Shown here piece after piece: positions 1 to 8,939 of a stretch of 61,341 nt of DNA. The DNA is from an uncultured Bacteroidales bacterium (GTDB lineage: Bacteria > Bacteroidota > Bacteroidia > Bacteroidales > Bacteroidaceae). The stretch is from assembly GCA_902801425.1 (NCBI GenBank), contig CADCIQ010000029.1, positions 1 to 61,341 of the forward strand, read 5' to 3'. A program made the position numbers and the translations under genes. The number at the start of each line of letters is the position of its first letter. The stretch's first letter is position 1. The notes beneath the pieces were generated by a model that was not told where the DNA came from, searched no databases, and saw only the letters and a program-made list of their open reading frames with translations.

Positions 1-51
1 GTGTGTGTTTGGTAACAGTTACTATGTTACCATTTGTCGCTAGGAGTAAAA

Positions 52-341
52 CAATTTGCAATGTCGAGATTACAACTGCATTTTTTGTGGAAGTTTTTGA
101 GGATAGGGGTGCACTACCTCTATTTTTATACTATAACATACTGACAGTCAGGAGATAACGAAGCGTGCACCCCCCCCCCCTCAAAGTGCACCTATGAAAA
201 GAAAGATTTAGGGGGAGGTGCACGCAACGCAAATTGCTGGTAATCAGTAGGAAAAGGGGTAAAAATAGGCAAAAGTGCACCCCCCTATTTAAATTCTTCC
301 AGATTTTTTCAAGGTATAATCTCGACATCGCAAATACGTAG
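52..341. repeat. Long inverted repeat enclosing five GTGCAC palindromes
   Basis: The outer arms at 55-72 and 317-334 pair at 17 of 18 positions and the pairing continues inward imperfectly. GTGCAC occurs at 109-114, 165-170, 186-191, 218-223 and 275-280. The outermost palindromes lie 56 and 57 bp from their neighbours, the same outer spacing as in the ATGTACAT element near 40 kb. An 11-C homopolymer at 170-180 abuts the second GTGCAC. Function unknown. Confidence 0.75.
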
Positions 342-482
342 CTTTAACACGCTCATTCATACAAGCTTTTGACTGTATAGTTCAGATGTTTTTCCTTTGC
401 AAGGTTTATTGTCGCAAGAATAGGTAGAAAATTTTTCTTGTATTTTTTCAGCAAAACAGGCATTTTTCTATAAACTTTTTTG

Positions 483-490
483 TATATTTG
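483..490 (+). promoter_or_regulatory. Promoter -7 box (TATATTTG) of the methyltransferase gene
   Basis: Matches the Bacteroidota TAnnTTTG -7 consensus. It sits about 40 bp upstream of the ATG at 532, giving a leader of roughly 35 nt. Confidence 0.6.
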
Positions 491-531
491 CAGCCAAATA
501 CCTAAATACAACGAAGAAAGTCACATAGTCT

Positions 532-3126
532 ATGGCACACTACGGCAATATTTTAGAAGAGGAACTGAAAAACAAAGTTGCTCATGACCTCTTTGCGGGT
601 TTCGACACAACGCAGATTATCGGTCGTGTTGACTTCTGTGTGTCTATTCCTGCCGATCCTCTTGGACTAAATGAGGCTGAATCCCTATTATGGGCAGAGG
701 CAAAGAAAGGCTCTAATTATGACATTTATGAGTCTTTCATCCAACTCATTTTGACCTTGGGTAAGGAACACCCACAAGACAGGGTTCTTCCTCCTGCCTT
801 TCTTGGTGCTTTTGATGCTGAGAAAATGGCATTTTTGCCCTATGGCACTATTTTGGATGTTTTGCGTCAGAATGATTTCAATTGGAATGTTGCCCCAAGC
901 AACCATACCACAAAGGAGTTCAAGCAACTAAAATCTCTCCTTAGCGATGCCCTTCACAACGGACTTGAAATCTATGACTATGAAAAAGATGCGAAAGAAC
1001 TGAAACACTTTATAAAGAGCAATTTTAAATTGCGCAAAGGCGGAGTCCGACATATTCGCATCACCAAAAACAACTTCACCCACATCTATCTGAAATGGCT
1101 TGACGCAGTAAAGCCAACTATCAACATTAACTGGGAAACAGCAAAGAAAGCTGGTATTATAGATGCAGACTTTTATCTGGCTGATATTCTTTCAAAAGAA
1201 AACAACACTCTCTGCGACAAGCTATTTGTACTGCTCCAGAAAGACCACTACCTATTAGATCGTCGCATTAATGATTTTGGACTTGAAGCTTTCACCAAAG
1301 CACAGTTCAACGACAACCAACAGGCACATGCTCAATTCTGGAATCGCTATGCCCGTCCACCACGCCGTGAATATTGGGATGAGATAGTAAATCGCCGAGA
1401 CTTGCTTGTGCCTCAGGACATCAGAGAGAAAAGTGGCTCGTTCTTCACCCCTGCCAAATGGGTTGAACTCTCACAACAATATATAGCTGCAGAACTTGGC
1501 GAGAATTGGCAGGAAAAATACTATGTGTGGGATTGCTGTGCGGGAACAGGAAACTTGTTGGCAGGACTTACCAACAAATACAATATCTATGCCTCTACGC
1601 TTGATCAGGCTGACGTACAAATAATGTATGAACGCATTGAAAATATGAATGCAGCAGCGAGAGACAAAGGAAAAGGTGGTGCAAACCTGTTAGAAAACCA
1701 TGTTTTCCAGTTTGACTTCCTCAACGACCCTCTGTTTGATGAAGTGAATGAAAAAGGCATTGTTACAAAGAAATCAAAACTGCCGAAATCACTTCAGGAT
1801 ATAATTCGCGATCCAGAAAAACGGAAGAAACTCGTTATCTATATCAATCCACCATACGCAGAGGCCAGCAATGTGAAACAAAAATCAGGAACTGGAACAA
1901 ACCGTCCAATGGTGGCAAAAGAAACTATTGTTTACAAAGAATATCAAGAAAAAATAGGTACTGCAGCACGTGAATTGTCTGCCCAATTCTTTATAAGATT
2001 ATTTTACGATCTTCATGGGTGTTGGCTTGCAGAGTTTTCAAAGTTAAAAATGTTGCAAGCAGGAAATTTCCGCAAATTCCGCAATATTTTCAAAGCAAAA
2101 ATTGTGCGTGCATTTTGTGTGCCAGCCAATACGTTTGATAATGTTAAAGGAACATTTCCTATTGGCTTTTTTATATGGGAACTTAACGGAGAGGATATAT
2201 TTAAAGAAACCTGTGCAGACATCTATAATGCTGACGGATCTTTTGTCGGAAATAAAAAACTGCCATCATACGACAATGACAAACTTGTTATAGAATGGTT
2301 ACGACATTTTTATGACAAGAAATCAGAATCAATTGGTTTCTTACGTATGGTTGGAACGGATATGCAAAATAGCCAAGGAGTATTTATTACAAGTAATCTT
2401 TCTCAAAACGATATTGACTATAAACTTTTTACTTATATCTCTCGTAACAATATAATACCAATGTGTATTTATGTTGTTATCCGCCACTCAATTGAGGCTA
2501 CTTGGCTAAATGACCGTGACCAGTTCCTCTATCCAAACAATAACTGGCAATCTGACGCAGAATTTCAGACTGATTGCCTAATCTATACTCTTTTTCATGG
2601 GCAGAATCGTATCAGTAGCGAACATGGTACAAACCATTGGATTCCCTTTACAGAAGACGAGGTTGATGCAAAGGAGAAATTTGAGAGCCACTTTATGAGC
2701 GACTTTATTCATGGACGCATCAAAAAGACCGTCAGAACGGAAGAGGAACAGGAGGAATACGAAAAAGATGGTAGGAACTATCATATGGAAGATATGTTTG
2801 AAGAATCAACAGCAACAAATCTCAATGATGGCACTTCTTCGCTCGTCCTATCAGATAAGGCAAAAGCCGTAATGGACGCAGGTCGTGAACTTTGGCGATA
2901 CTATCATCAGCAACCTGTCGCCAAAGAAAAACCTAATGCGTCTTTCTATGACATTCGTCTTTACTTCCAAGGCACAAAGACCACCAAGAGTGGTAAACTG
3001 CAAATGAACGCGGAAAGCAACGACCCTACATATACTGCTCTTATTGCCAATCTCCGTCAAAAGCAGAAAGAGCTCGCTAAGCAGATAGAGCCAAAAGTTT
3101 ATGAATACGGTTTTTTGAAGAAATAA
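532..3126 (+). CDS. DNA N6-adenine methyltransferase, probable single-chain (type IIG-like) restriction-modification enzyme
   Basis: 864 residues. The SAM-binding motif I (DCCAGTGNLL) is near residues 333-342 and the catalytic motif IV NPPY is at 439-442, which marks an N6-adenine methyltransferase. The N-terminal region has a possible PD-(D/E)XK nuclease signature: Asp34, then Glu56-Ala-Lys58. The region after the methyltransferase core (from about 500) would hold target recognition. This order (nuclease, methylase, recognition in one chain) fits type IIG enzymes, but the nuclease call rests on short motifs only; an orphan methylase is the alternative. No separate restriction or specificity gene lies beside it. 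It has its own promoter and stops 2 bp before a terminal-inverted-repeat element. Confidence is high for methyltransferase, moderate for nuclease. Confidence 0.82.
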   Translation: MAHYGNILEEELKNKVAHDLFAGFDTTQIIGRVDFCVSIPADPLGLNEAESLLWAEAKKGSNYDIYESFIQLILTLGKEHPQDRVLPPAFLGAFDAEKMAFLPYGTILDVLRQNDFNWNVAPSNHTTKEFKQLKSLLSDALHNGLEIYDYEKDAKELKHFIKSNFKLRKGGVRHIRITKNNFTHIYLKWLDAVKPTININWETAKKAGIIDADFYLADILSKENNTLCDKLFVLLQKDHYLLDRRINDFGLEAFTKAQFNDNQQAHAQFWNRYARPPRREYWDEIVNRRDLLVPQDIREKSGSFFTPAKWVELSQQYIAAELGENWQEKYYVWDCCAGTGNLLAGLTNKYNIYASTLDQADVQIMYERIENMNAAARDKGKGGANLLENHVFQFDFLNDPLFDEVNEKGIVTKKSKLPKSLQDIIRDPEKRKKLVIYINPPYAEASNVKQKSGTGTNRPMVAKETIVYKEYQEKIGTAARELSAQFFIRLFYDLHGCWLAEFSKLKMLQAGNFRKFRNIFKAKIVRAFCVPANTFDNVKGTFPIGFFIWELNGEDIFKETCADIYNADGSFVGNKKLPSYDNDKLVIEWLRHFYDKKSESIGFLRMVGTDMQNSQGVFITSNLSQNDIDYKLFTYISRNNIIPMCIYVVIRHSIEATWLNDRDQFLYPNNNWQSDAEFQTDCLIYTLFHGQNRISSEHGTNHWIPFTEDEVDAKEKFESHFMSDFIHGRIKKTVRTEEEQEEYEKDGRNYHMEDMFEESTATNLNDGTSSLVLSDKAKAVMDAGRELWRYYHQQPVAKEKPNASFYDIRLYFQGTKTTKSGKLQMNAESNDPTYTALIANLRQKQKELAKQIEPKVYEYGFLKK

Positions 3127-3127
3127 A

Positions 3128-3340
3128 TAACGTGAGTTCGACGAATTCAAGACTGCGAGGGCTGAAAGCCCGACACCTAATAGGGCAGTCCGTTAGGGCT
3201 GTTATTCTATAGATGCGTGATTAAACGACAAATATAACAGCCCTAACGGACTGCCCTATTAGGTATCGCTCCTTCAGAGCTCTTTCAACCACATGATAGT
3301 CAATAATATACAACTGAATAAATTCGTCGAACTCACGTTA
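3128..3340. repeat. Terminal-inverted-repeat element, full-length copy
   Basis: The left end TAACGTGAGTTCGACGAATT (3128-3147) is repeated inverted at 3321-3340. Inside lies a long perfect hairpin: the segment from CCTAATAGGGC near 3176 returns as its reverse complement ending near 3263. A further half-end (GCGTAAGTTCGATGA, 3345-3359) follows before the next gene. The copy at 31234-31399 has the same sequence with one side of the inner hairpin deleted. No ORF of a transposase; non-autonomous MITE- or REPIN-like. Confidence 0.8.
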
Positions 3341-3370
3341 AATAGCGTAAGTTCGATGACTCGCTTTATC

Positions 3371-4789
3371 TTACCAGCACTCCGTTTCATCCGCAATCTC
3401 AGGACATGTTTCTGCCTTGTATGTCGGATCTTTTCCTGCACGTCGTTGTTGTCTGTAATCGTCCAGAAGAATGATGGCGTATTTGCCAAGGAATGTGATG
3501 GCAATAAGGTTGCACGAAGTCATTATAACCATGAAGAAATCAACCAAAGCCCATACAATGTCGATAGTCATCAGACAACCGAAGAATACTATTATGCCAA
3601 GGATAACTCTGTAGCCTTGAATGGCTGCCTTGGTATAGCTCTTGCCATTGCATAGAAAGGCAACATTGCACTCTCCATAATAGTAGTTGCCTATCACACT
3701 TGAGAATGCGAAGAATAATATGGCAATAGCAATAATCGTCTTTCCTATTTCGCCAATATGCGAAGACAGAGCCACCTGGGTGAGTCCTATTCCGTTTTGC
3801 CCACAGTTGTAAAGACCAGAACAGAGGATAATGAAAGCCGTACATGAGCAGACGATAAGAGTATCGGTAAATACTCCCAGGGTTTGGATAAGTCCCTGTT
3901 TTACAGGGTGGCTTACATTAGCTGTGGCAGCAGCATTAGGGGCACTTCCTTCGCCAGCCTCATTACTGAATATTCCGCGTTTGAAGCCCATAGTGATTGC
4001 TGCACCAATAGTTCCGCCAACAGCCTGATCAAGTCCGAAAGCACTCTTCACGATAAGGCTTAATACCGACGGAATCATTGTAATGTTTGTGATTATTATC
4101 CAAATGGCTATGGCAAGATACCCTAACGCCATTATAGGTACAATAACAGAACACACCTTTGCTATACGCTGAATGCCGCCGAATATTACTGCTATCGTGA
4201 TAGATGTCAAGGCAATAGCCATTATCTGGGGTGAGAAACCGAAAGCCTGTGTAAAGGCAGAGGATATGGTGTTAGCCTGTACCATATTATTAGTAAGGCC
4301 AAACTGTCCTATGCTTGCAATAGCGAAGATACATGCAAACCAATGCTTGTGCAATCCCTTCATTATATAATATGCAGGACCTCCTATGAACGAGTCCTCT
4401 CCGTGAGTCTTGAATAACTGAGCAAGAGTACATTCCACGAATGTATTCACACTACCTATGAGTGCCATTACCCACATCCAGAAGATAGCCCCAGGACCGC
4501 CTATCACTATTGCCGTAGCAACGCCAGCAAGGTTTCCTGTGCCAACGCGAGAAGCCAACGAAACGGCGAAAGCCTCAAAGCTGCTCACGCGCTTATGTGT
4601 GCCGTTGTCCTTGTGGCTACCGTTGTCCGTACTATTGAAGAGAAGACGCAACATCTCACCGAACATACGAAACTGTACGCCTCGTGTTCGGAAAGTAAAC
4701 CAAATACCAGTTATTGAAAGAATCGCGACCATCAGTCCGCCCAAAGGTTCGTTGATCGTGTTCAGGAATTCTGAAATTGTTTGTTCCAT
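3371..4789 (-). CDS. Sodium/alanine (or glycine) symporter, AGCS family
   Basis: 472 residues from the Met-Glu-Gln start at 4789; a 25-residue upstream extension to 4864 is possible but unlikely because a promoter -7 box lies just upstream of 4789. The protein is hydrophobic throughout with about ten membrane spans. Family hallmarks are the GTGNLAGVATA segment and the RGIFSNEAGEGSAP loop, both characteristic of AGCS carriers that import alanine or glycine with Na+ across the inner membrane. The substrate cannot be told from sequence. It is monocistronic, and its 3' end abuts the 3128-3359 repeat. Confidence 0.92.
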   Translation of the reverse strand: MEQTISEFLNTINEPLGGLMVAILSITGIWFTFRTRGVQFRMFGEMLRLLFNSTDNGSHKDNGTHKRVSSFEAFAVSLASRVGTGNLAGVATAIVIGGPGAIFWMWVMALIGSVNTFVECTLAQLFKTHGEDSFIGGPAYYIMKGLHKHWFACIFAIASIGQFGLTNNMVQANTISSAFTQAFGFSPQIMAIALTSITIAVIFGGIQRIAKVCSVIVPIMALGYLAIAIWIIITNITMIPSVLSLIVKSAFGLDQAVGGTIGAAITMGFKRGIFSNEAGEGSAPNAAATANVSHPVKQGLIQTLGVFTDTLIVCSCTAFIILCSGLYNCGQNGIGLTQVALSSHIGEIGKTIIAIAILFFAFSSVIGNYYYGECNVAFLCNGKSYTKAAIQGYRVILGIIVFFGCLMTIDIVWALVDFFMVIMTSCNLIAITFLGKYAIILLDDYRQQRRAGKDPTYKAETCPEIADETECW

Positions 4790-4797
4790 ATCGAGTG

Positions 4798-4806
4798 CAA
4801 AATTAA
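4798..4806 (-). promoter_or_regulatory. Promoter immediately upstream of the AGCS start (near-leaderless)
   Basis: On the minus strand TTAATTTTGC is followed by seven bases and then ATG at 4789. The expected transcription start falls within a few bases of the start codon. Confidence 0.6.
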
Positions 4807-4946
4807 TAAAAAATACCATAAAATGCAATATCGAAGTTACAAAAACGGTGTGTCTTATATACACTTCAAACTTTTTTTCATTTTAAAAGTGTTTTTTTTA
4901 TGAAAAAAGCTTTTGTGTATTGTGTTTTTTTTGTACCTTTGCATCA

Positions 4947-5147
4947 GGTAAACCAATCGAGGTTTCCGTTTATATCACGTTTAGATTAAAAGTAAGTAAG
5001 ATTTAGTTAGTAATACAGAATTTGTTAGTAGTAGTATTGGTTAAGACCTTAATTAATTCCTTTGAATAAACACAACTTGAAATAAAAATCAAGGAAAATT
5101 AAAAAGCGGCCCTTCATTGCGAAATGGAGTGTCGCTTATATTTTTTT
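4947..5147 (+). ncRNA. Candidate free-standing small RNA
   Basis: A clear promoter (TACCTTTG at 4934-4941 with a TTTG -33 box at about 4912-4915) faces rightward, but no plus-strand gene follows. About 160 bp later a hairpin (AAGCG...CGCTT with an inner CTTCATT/AATGGAG stem, 5104-5137) is followed by a T run, a typical intrinsic terminator. The enclosed 200 nt has no start-led ORF of note and begins with a small hairpin (AAACC/GGTTT). Boundaries are inferred. It matches no RNA family I recognise. Confidence 0.45.
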
Positions 5148-5173
5148 GCGAATAATTTAAAGTGAATAGTAAA

Positions 5174-5325
5174 TAACGTAAATTCGATGAATTCAAAATA
5201 AAACGCATCTCCGATGCTGAACTGACAATAATTACCAATCTTACCAATCTTCAACCAATAAAAAAGATATAAAATTGATAACAGCTTGCTGTTTACCATA
5301 TAAGCAATTCATCGAACTGACGTTA
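5174..5325. repeat. Terminal-inverted-repeat element, diverged copy
   Basis: Ends are TAACGTAAATTCGATGAATT at 5174-5193 and its near reverse complement at 5306-5325. The interior differs from the 3128 copy and shares the CTGACAATAATTACCAATCT segment with the copy at 39269-39545, so at least two internal types use the same ends. Confidence 0.72.
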
Positions 5326-5349
5326 AATAATACTTAGTTGAAAATACCG

Positions 5350-6441
5350 CTATCTCCTCCTCACTCCCCACCTTATCAGTCCTGCGAATCCACAGCCGAA
5401 CACTATAATCGCAGCAAAGACATAAACGGCATTTCTAAGAACATCCTCCGATGCTGAGCTGTTATAGATAGTCATGGAAGAGTTCATATCCACAGATGAA
5501 GGGAAGAAAGGCGTCTCGTTGAAACCTACAACTATAAAAAAAGAGGTGATGACGAGGACAGTACCCATAAACGAGTGGAAAATGGCAGCTCTCTCGCCAC
5601 CACGAGGCCTGCTGCTGTATAGAGGCGAGAACCCTAACCATATCCCAACACATATCATAGTCACACCAAGCAACAGGCATGCCAAGGCGACTGGCAGATC
5701 AAGATAGTTGTATAGGAATTTGTTTGCCACTACTTCAAACTTATTGTCACCTATAATCTGATAACCATTAGCCGCAAGTATGGCATACATCGCCACGACA
5801 AACAGCACCACGAACAGGCAAGCGTTAAGGCGTAGCTGCTTACGGTTCCAGAGCCTTATCTCCGGTTCCTTAATCTTCCATAGCAGCCAAAGATTTGCCT
5901 GCATACGCGATAGTGCCATAATCATAAGCCCGAATGCCACCACGCGCCAATCACCGAAGATACTCGGTCCTGATACCTCAACCCATTCAAAAGTGCCTTC
6001 TATATCCGACATATCGGATATTGTAAACGCATTTCCGAAGAAATAGCATGAAGTAAAGCAACCAAGAAGGAACGGTCCTAAAACGCCACAAATCGTCAGC
6101 AGCACATCAACAACCTTCCTCGCGGTAACATCATTCAGATGTTTCCTAAGCCAGAATAGCACTATCGGCAACAGGAAAACAAAGTCGAGAGCTATCCATG
6201 CCTCCGTCAATACGCTGAATGCAGAGAACACGATGCACGACATCATCTGATACATCAACATTATCGTCCACATATATTCATAGTCATTAGCAGCTCTATG
6301 CACCACCATTTTACGCCCCGTCTCCGTCATACGCTGAAGAAGCATCGACTGTATGCCGAACGGGAAGAGCAAGAAGAAATGTAATGCCCCAACCAGACTT
6401 ATAATCGCCCACCAGGCTATTTGAAGGGATGATAATGTCAT
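5350..6441 (-). CDS. Divergent cytochrome bd oxidase subunit II (CydB)-like membrane protein
   Basis: 363 residues, about eight or nine membrane spans. The C-terminal FFPSSVDMNSSMTIYNSSAS segment is the best match to CydB, and the N-terminal WWAIIS start also fits. However the conserved QGGQ stretch of Bacteroidota CydB reads FGIQ here, and the segment that normally carries an aromatic-acidic pair after TM2 is rewritten (NDYEYMW). No cydA is adjacent. CydB normally pairs with CydA, which binds the haems and quinol; this one may partner a distant CydA, or be a paralogue with another role. It lies 130 bp downstream of the purine permease gene on the same strand, with no clear promoter between. 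Confidence 0.7.
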   Translation of the reverse strand: MTLSSLQIAWWAIISLVGALHFFLLFPFGIQSMLLQRMTETGRKMVVHRAANDYEYMWTIMLMYQMMSCIVFSAFSVLTEAWIALDFVFLLPIVLFWLRKHLNDVTARKVVDVLLTICGVLGPFLLGCFTSCYFFGNAFTISDMSDIEGTFEWVEVSGPSIFGDWRVVAFGLMIMALSRMQANLWLLWKIKEPEIRLWNRKQLRLNACLFVVLFVVAMYAILAANGYQIIGDNKFEVVANKFLYNYLDLPVALACLLLGVTMICVGIWLGFSPLYSSRPRGGERAAIFHSFMGTVLVITSFFIVVGFNETPFFPSSVDMNSSMTIYNSSASEDVLRNAVYVFAAIIVFGCGFAGLIRWGVRRR

Positions 6442-6571
6442 ATTTTACTCGTTATTGTTTATTGTGTTCAATGTTATTTCAAACGCAGAGGCACCCAAAA
6501 GCATAGTTATATTTTGAGATAAAAATTAATGCGATATTGATGTGCCCTTATCGTTTAATCGCTTCATCTCC

Positions 6572-7867
6572 CTAAAGAAAAGCGTATTTCAGCACGAAGA
6601 GCAGGGTCAGAATGCACATTCCGATGTTCAATTCCTTCCAGCGACCAGCCAGAATCCTTATCGCAACATAGGTGATGAGACTCAGAAGTATTCCGTCGGA
6701 AATGCTGTAAGTGAGCGGCATAACGGCGATGCACACGAAGCTCGGAATAGCATTGGCATAATCCGTAAAGTTCACCTTTCGGATATCGTGCATCATCATA
6801 ACGCCAACGAGGAACAAAGCCGGAGCCGTTGCCTCGGAAGGTATGGCAAGGAAAACTGGAGCAAGGAACAAGGCAAGGGCAAAGCATACAGCTGCTGATA
6901 TTGAGGTCAAGCCCGATCTGCCACCAGCATTAACCCCCGAAGCACTCTCCACGTATGTAGTAACGGTAGATGTTCCGAGCATAGCACCAACGGTTGTACC
7001 CACGGCATCAGCCATGAAAGCCTTACCAAGACGAGGGATATTACCATTCTCGTCCACCATTCCCGCACGATTGCTAACACCTATCAGCGTGCCTATCGTA
7101 TCAAACATATCTATAAAGAGGAACGTGATAACGCAGATAGCCATATCCACCGACAAGATGCTACCCCATTCAAATTTCATCAGGATAGGTGCTATTGAAG
7201 GAGGGGTATCAAGCAAACCTGAGAGATTTGTCACGCCAAGCGGAATACCGATTATCGTGGTTACTAAGATACCTATCAAAAGAGCTCCCACCACGTTCCT
7301 TACCAGCAAGGCTGATGTCAACAGAATGCCGAAACAAGCCAACAGTACGGCTGGAGAATGAAGATTACCGAGGGTAACGAAAGTAGAATCACTCGCGCTA
7401 ACGATACCTGCATTCTTCAGACCTATAAATGCGATGAACAAGCCAATTCCCGGAGATATTGCCCTACGTAATATCAAAGGCATAGAATCCACAATTTTCT
7501 GTCTCAGCCCTGTTATGGTGAGCAGAATAAAGATGAGACCTTCAAGGAACACAGCCGTCAAGGCGAACTGCCAAGTATAGCCCATCGTCAACACAATGGT
7601 GTATGCGAAGAAAGCATTTAGTCCCATACCAGGAGCAAGCACGAAAGGCAACTTCGCATAGATAGCCATCACAGCAGTACCCACAATGGCAGAGATGATA
7701 GTCGTGGTAAACACGGCACCCTTATCCATACCCGCATCCGAAAGTATGCTTGGGTTCACGGCAAGGATATACGCCATAGTCAGGAACGTGGTTATTCCGG
7801 CGAGAATCTCCTTCTTCACCGTCATCGTCTTTGGGTCAAATCCGAAAATTTTCTGGAGCATATTCAC
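6572..7867 (-). CDS. Purine (hypoxanthine/guanine/adenine) permease, NCS2 family, AzgA/GhxP type
   Basis: 431 residues with about 12 to 14 hydrophobic segments. Diagnostic stretches are the EILAGITTFLTMAYILAVNP N-terminus, the APGMGLNAFFAYT motif and the FIDMFDTIGTLIGVS region, all typical of the AzgA/GhxP branch, which imports purine bases with protons. Start could be Met1 or Met3. Its start lies five bases after the stop of the DUF5020 gene, so the two are one transcript from the promoter at 8633-8640. The pairing suggests an outer-membrane channel plus inner-membrane permease for nucleobases. Confidence 0.92.
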   Translation of the reverse strand: MNMLQKIFGFDPKTMTVKKEILAGITTFLTMAYILAVNPSILSDAGMDKGAVFTTTIISAIVGTAVMAIYAKLPFVLAPGMGLNAFFAYTIVLTMGYTWQFALTAVFLEGLIFILLTITGLRQKIVDSMPLILRRAISPGIGLFIAFIGLKNAGIVSASDSTFVTLGNLHSPAVLLACFGILLTSALLVRNVVGALLIGILVTTIIGIPLGVTNLSGLLDTPPSIAPILMKFEWGSILSVDMAICVITFLFIDMFDTIGTLIGVSNRAGMVDENGNIPRLGKAFMADAVGTTVGAMLGTSTVTTYVESASGVNAGGRSGLTSISAAVCFALALFLAPVFLAIPSEATAPALFLVGVMMMHDIRKVNFTDYANAIPSFVCIAVMPLTYSISDGILLSLITYVAIRILAGRWKELNIGMCILTLLFVLKYAFL

Positions 7868-7872
7868 TTTTT

Positions 7873-8589
7873 TTATAGGTTAAACTTCACAGCCAATGTC
7901 GGGTTGATGAAGAAAGTCTTATCATTATAGGTGTTATAGATGAAGTTATCGCTAATCTCCACCTCAGTACCGAAAGAAACCTTTTCCGATACATTCCACC
8001 AGAACTGCGGTTCTGTCAGAATCACGAGCTTACCATGATGATTCGCACCCTCGCCTCTCCAGAAATCAATAAATCCGCAGAAGGTAAATGCCTTATCAGC
8101 AAAAGTAGTGCTCCATACGCCTGTCAACTGCAAAGAAGGGTATGCATCCACACCGTTCGACTGCTTGAAGAATTGCTTATACATAGCCTGAACGGAATAA
8201 GTAGTGGAGAAATCTGCATTATGACCGTTCCACGCACCACCTATCAGGGCAGCCGACTGATATGAACCGCCCCTACCCATACCGCCGTCAAACTCAACAT
8301 GGGCGGCAAAGGCACTCGATTCACTTGCCTTGGCGAAGTTGAACTCACGGCTAACCTCACTATATGCACTCATCACACCATCCTTGTCAACATCGAGGTC
8401 AACGAAATAATACCAAGAACCGAGGTCGTCGGCAGAGAATTTCTCGAACGTAGCAGTCACGTTCTGTCGGTTTGCCTCCTCGTCAGAATAAACAGGGCGC
8501 CCAAAGTCATAGTGCAACTGTAGATTCTGCGCGTTTACGCCGATAGACATAAATGTCATCAGAAAGGCAAGCAGGGCATTTCTTTTCAT
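7873..8589 (-). CDS. DUF5020 family outer-membrane (Tsx-like) protein
   Basis: 238 residues from the Met before Lys-Arg-Asn at 8589; an ATG two codons upstream is also possible. It has a signal peptide ending at VNAQ and a body of alternating amphipathic strands ending in a hydrophobic residue, as in beta-barrels. The family resembles the nucleoside channel Tsx, which fits the purine permease gene directly downstream. It is the first gene of the operon, behind TATATTTG at 8633-8640. Family assignment is from recognition of the sequence style rather than a search. Confidence 0.75.
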   Translation of the reverse strand: MKRNALLAFLMTFMSIGVNAQNLQLHYDFGRPVYSDEEANRQNVTATFEKFSADDLGSWYYFVDLDVDKDGVMSAYSEVSREFNFAKASESSAFAAHVEFDGGMGRGGSYQSAALIGGAWNGHNADFSTTYSVQAMYKQFFKQSNGVDAYPSLQLTGVWSTTFADKAFTFCGFIDFWRGEGANHHGKLVILTEPQFWWNVSEKVSFGTEVEISDNFIYNTYNDKTFFINPTLAVKFNL

Positions 8590-8632
8590 GATCATTTCCT
8601 AATTCAATTGTTTAGTTAATCTCTTTTGTTTG

Positions 8633-8640
8633 CAAATATA
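8633..8640 (-). promoter_or_regulatory. Promoter of the DUF5020-purine permease operon
   Basis: TATATTTG on the minus strand, 44 bp upstream of the ATG at 8589. Confidence 0.55.
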
Positions 8641-8832
8641 GTCATTTTCTTTCATAATCCTCAATTTTTTCCGAGAAAACATACAAATAAAGCATTTCTT
8701 TCTCAATTTCACAGAAAAGAAGCGGAATATGTCTATACGTTTATATTTACAATCGTCAATTATTGTCAGTTCGGTAGCGGAGGAGCATTTTCATCCAATC
8801 CACGATTTTTATGTGTAAAAACATGCACAAAA

Positions 8833-8864
8833 TTTGGCAAATTGAGAAAAAAATTGTAATTTTG
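8833..8864 (+). promoter_or_regulatory. Promoter (-33 TTTG, -7 TAATTTTG)
   Basis: TTTG at 8833-8836, 20 bp spacer, TAATTTTG at 8857-8864. It decides the start of the downstream gene: the ATG at 8940 is transcribed, whereas the upstream in-frame ATG at 8811 lies before the promoter. Confidence 0.65.
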
Positions 8865-8939
8865 CAATTGTTTTTTACACAGGGTAATGGCAACAGACCG
8901 TTGCGAAATACATTTATGATAGATTTTCAAGTAACAAAT

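Larger units (their letters stand above)
1..531. other. Gene-free leader region with palindrome-array hairpin and C tract
   Basis: No convincing gene. A small hairpin (TGGTAACA at 10-17 with TGTTACCA at 25-32) is followed by a long imperfect inverted repeat (52-341, separate entry) and a run of eleven C at 170-180. The rest (342-459) is A/T-rich with no recognised feature. The promoter for the methyltransferase lies at about 483-490. The 65-codon minus-strand frame inside the inverted repeat is low-complexity and I do not regard it as a gene. Confidence 0.6.

Noticed and set aside
131-328. 65-residue minus-strand protein
   Set aside because: It lies wholly in the GTGCAC inverted repeat and is low-complexity.
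3293-3655. 120-residue plus-strand protein
   Set aside because: Shadow of the AGCS gene and the TIR element.
4790-4864. N-terminal extension of the AGCS symporter
   Set aside because: A promoter -7 box lies just upstream of the 4789 ATG; extension is not family-like.
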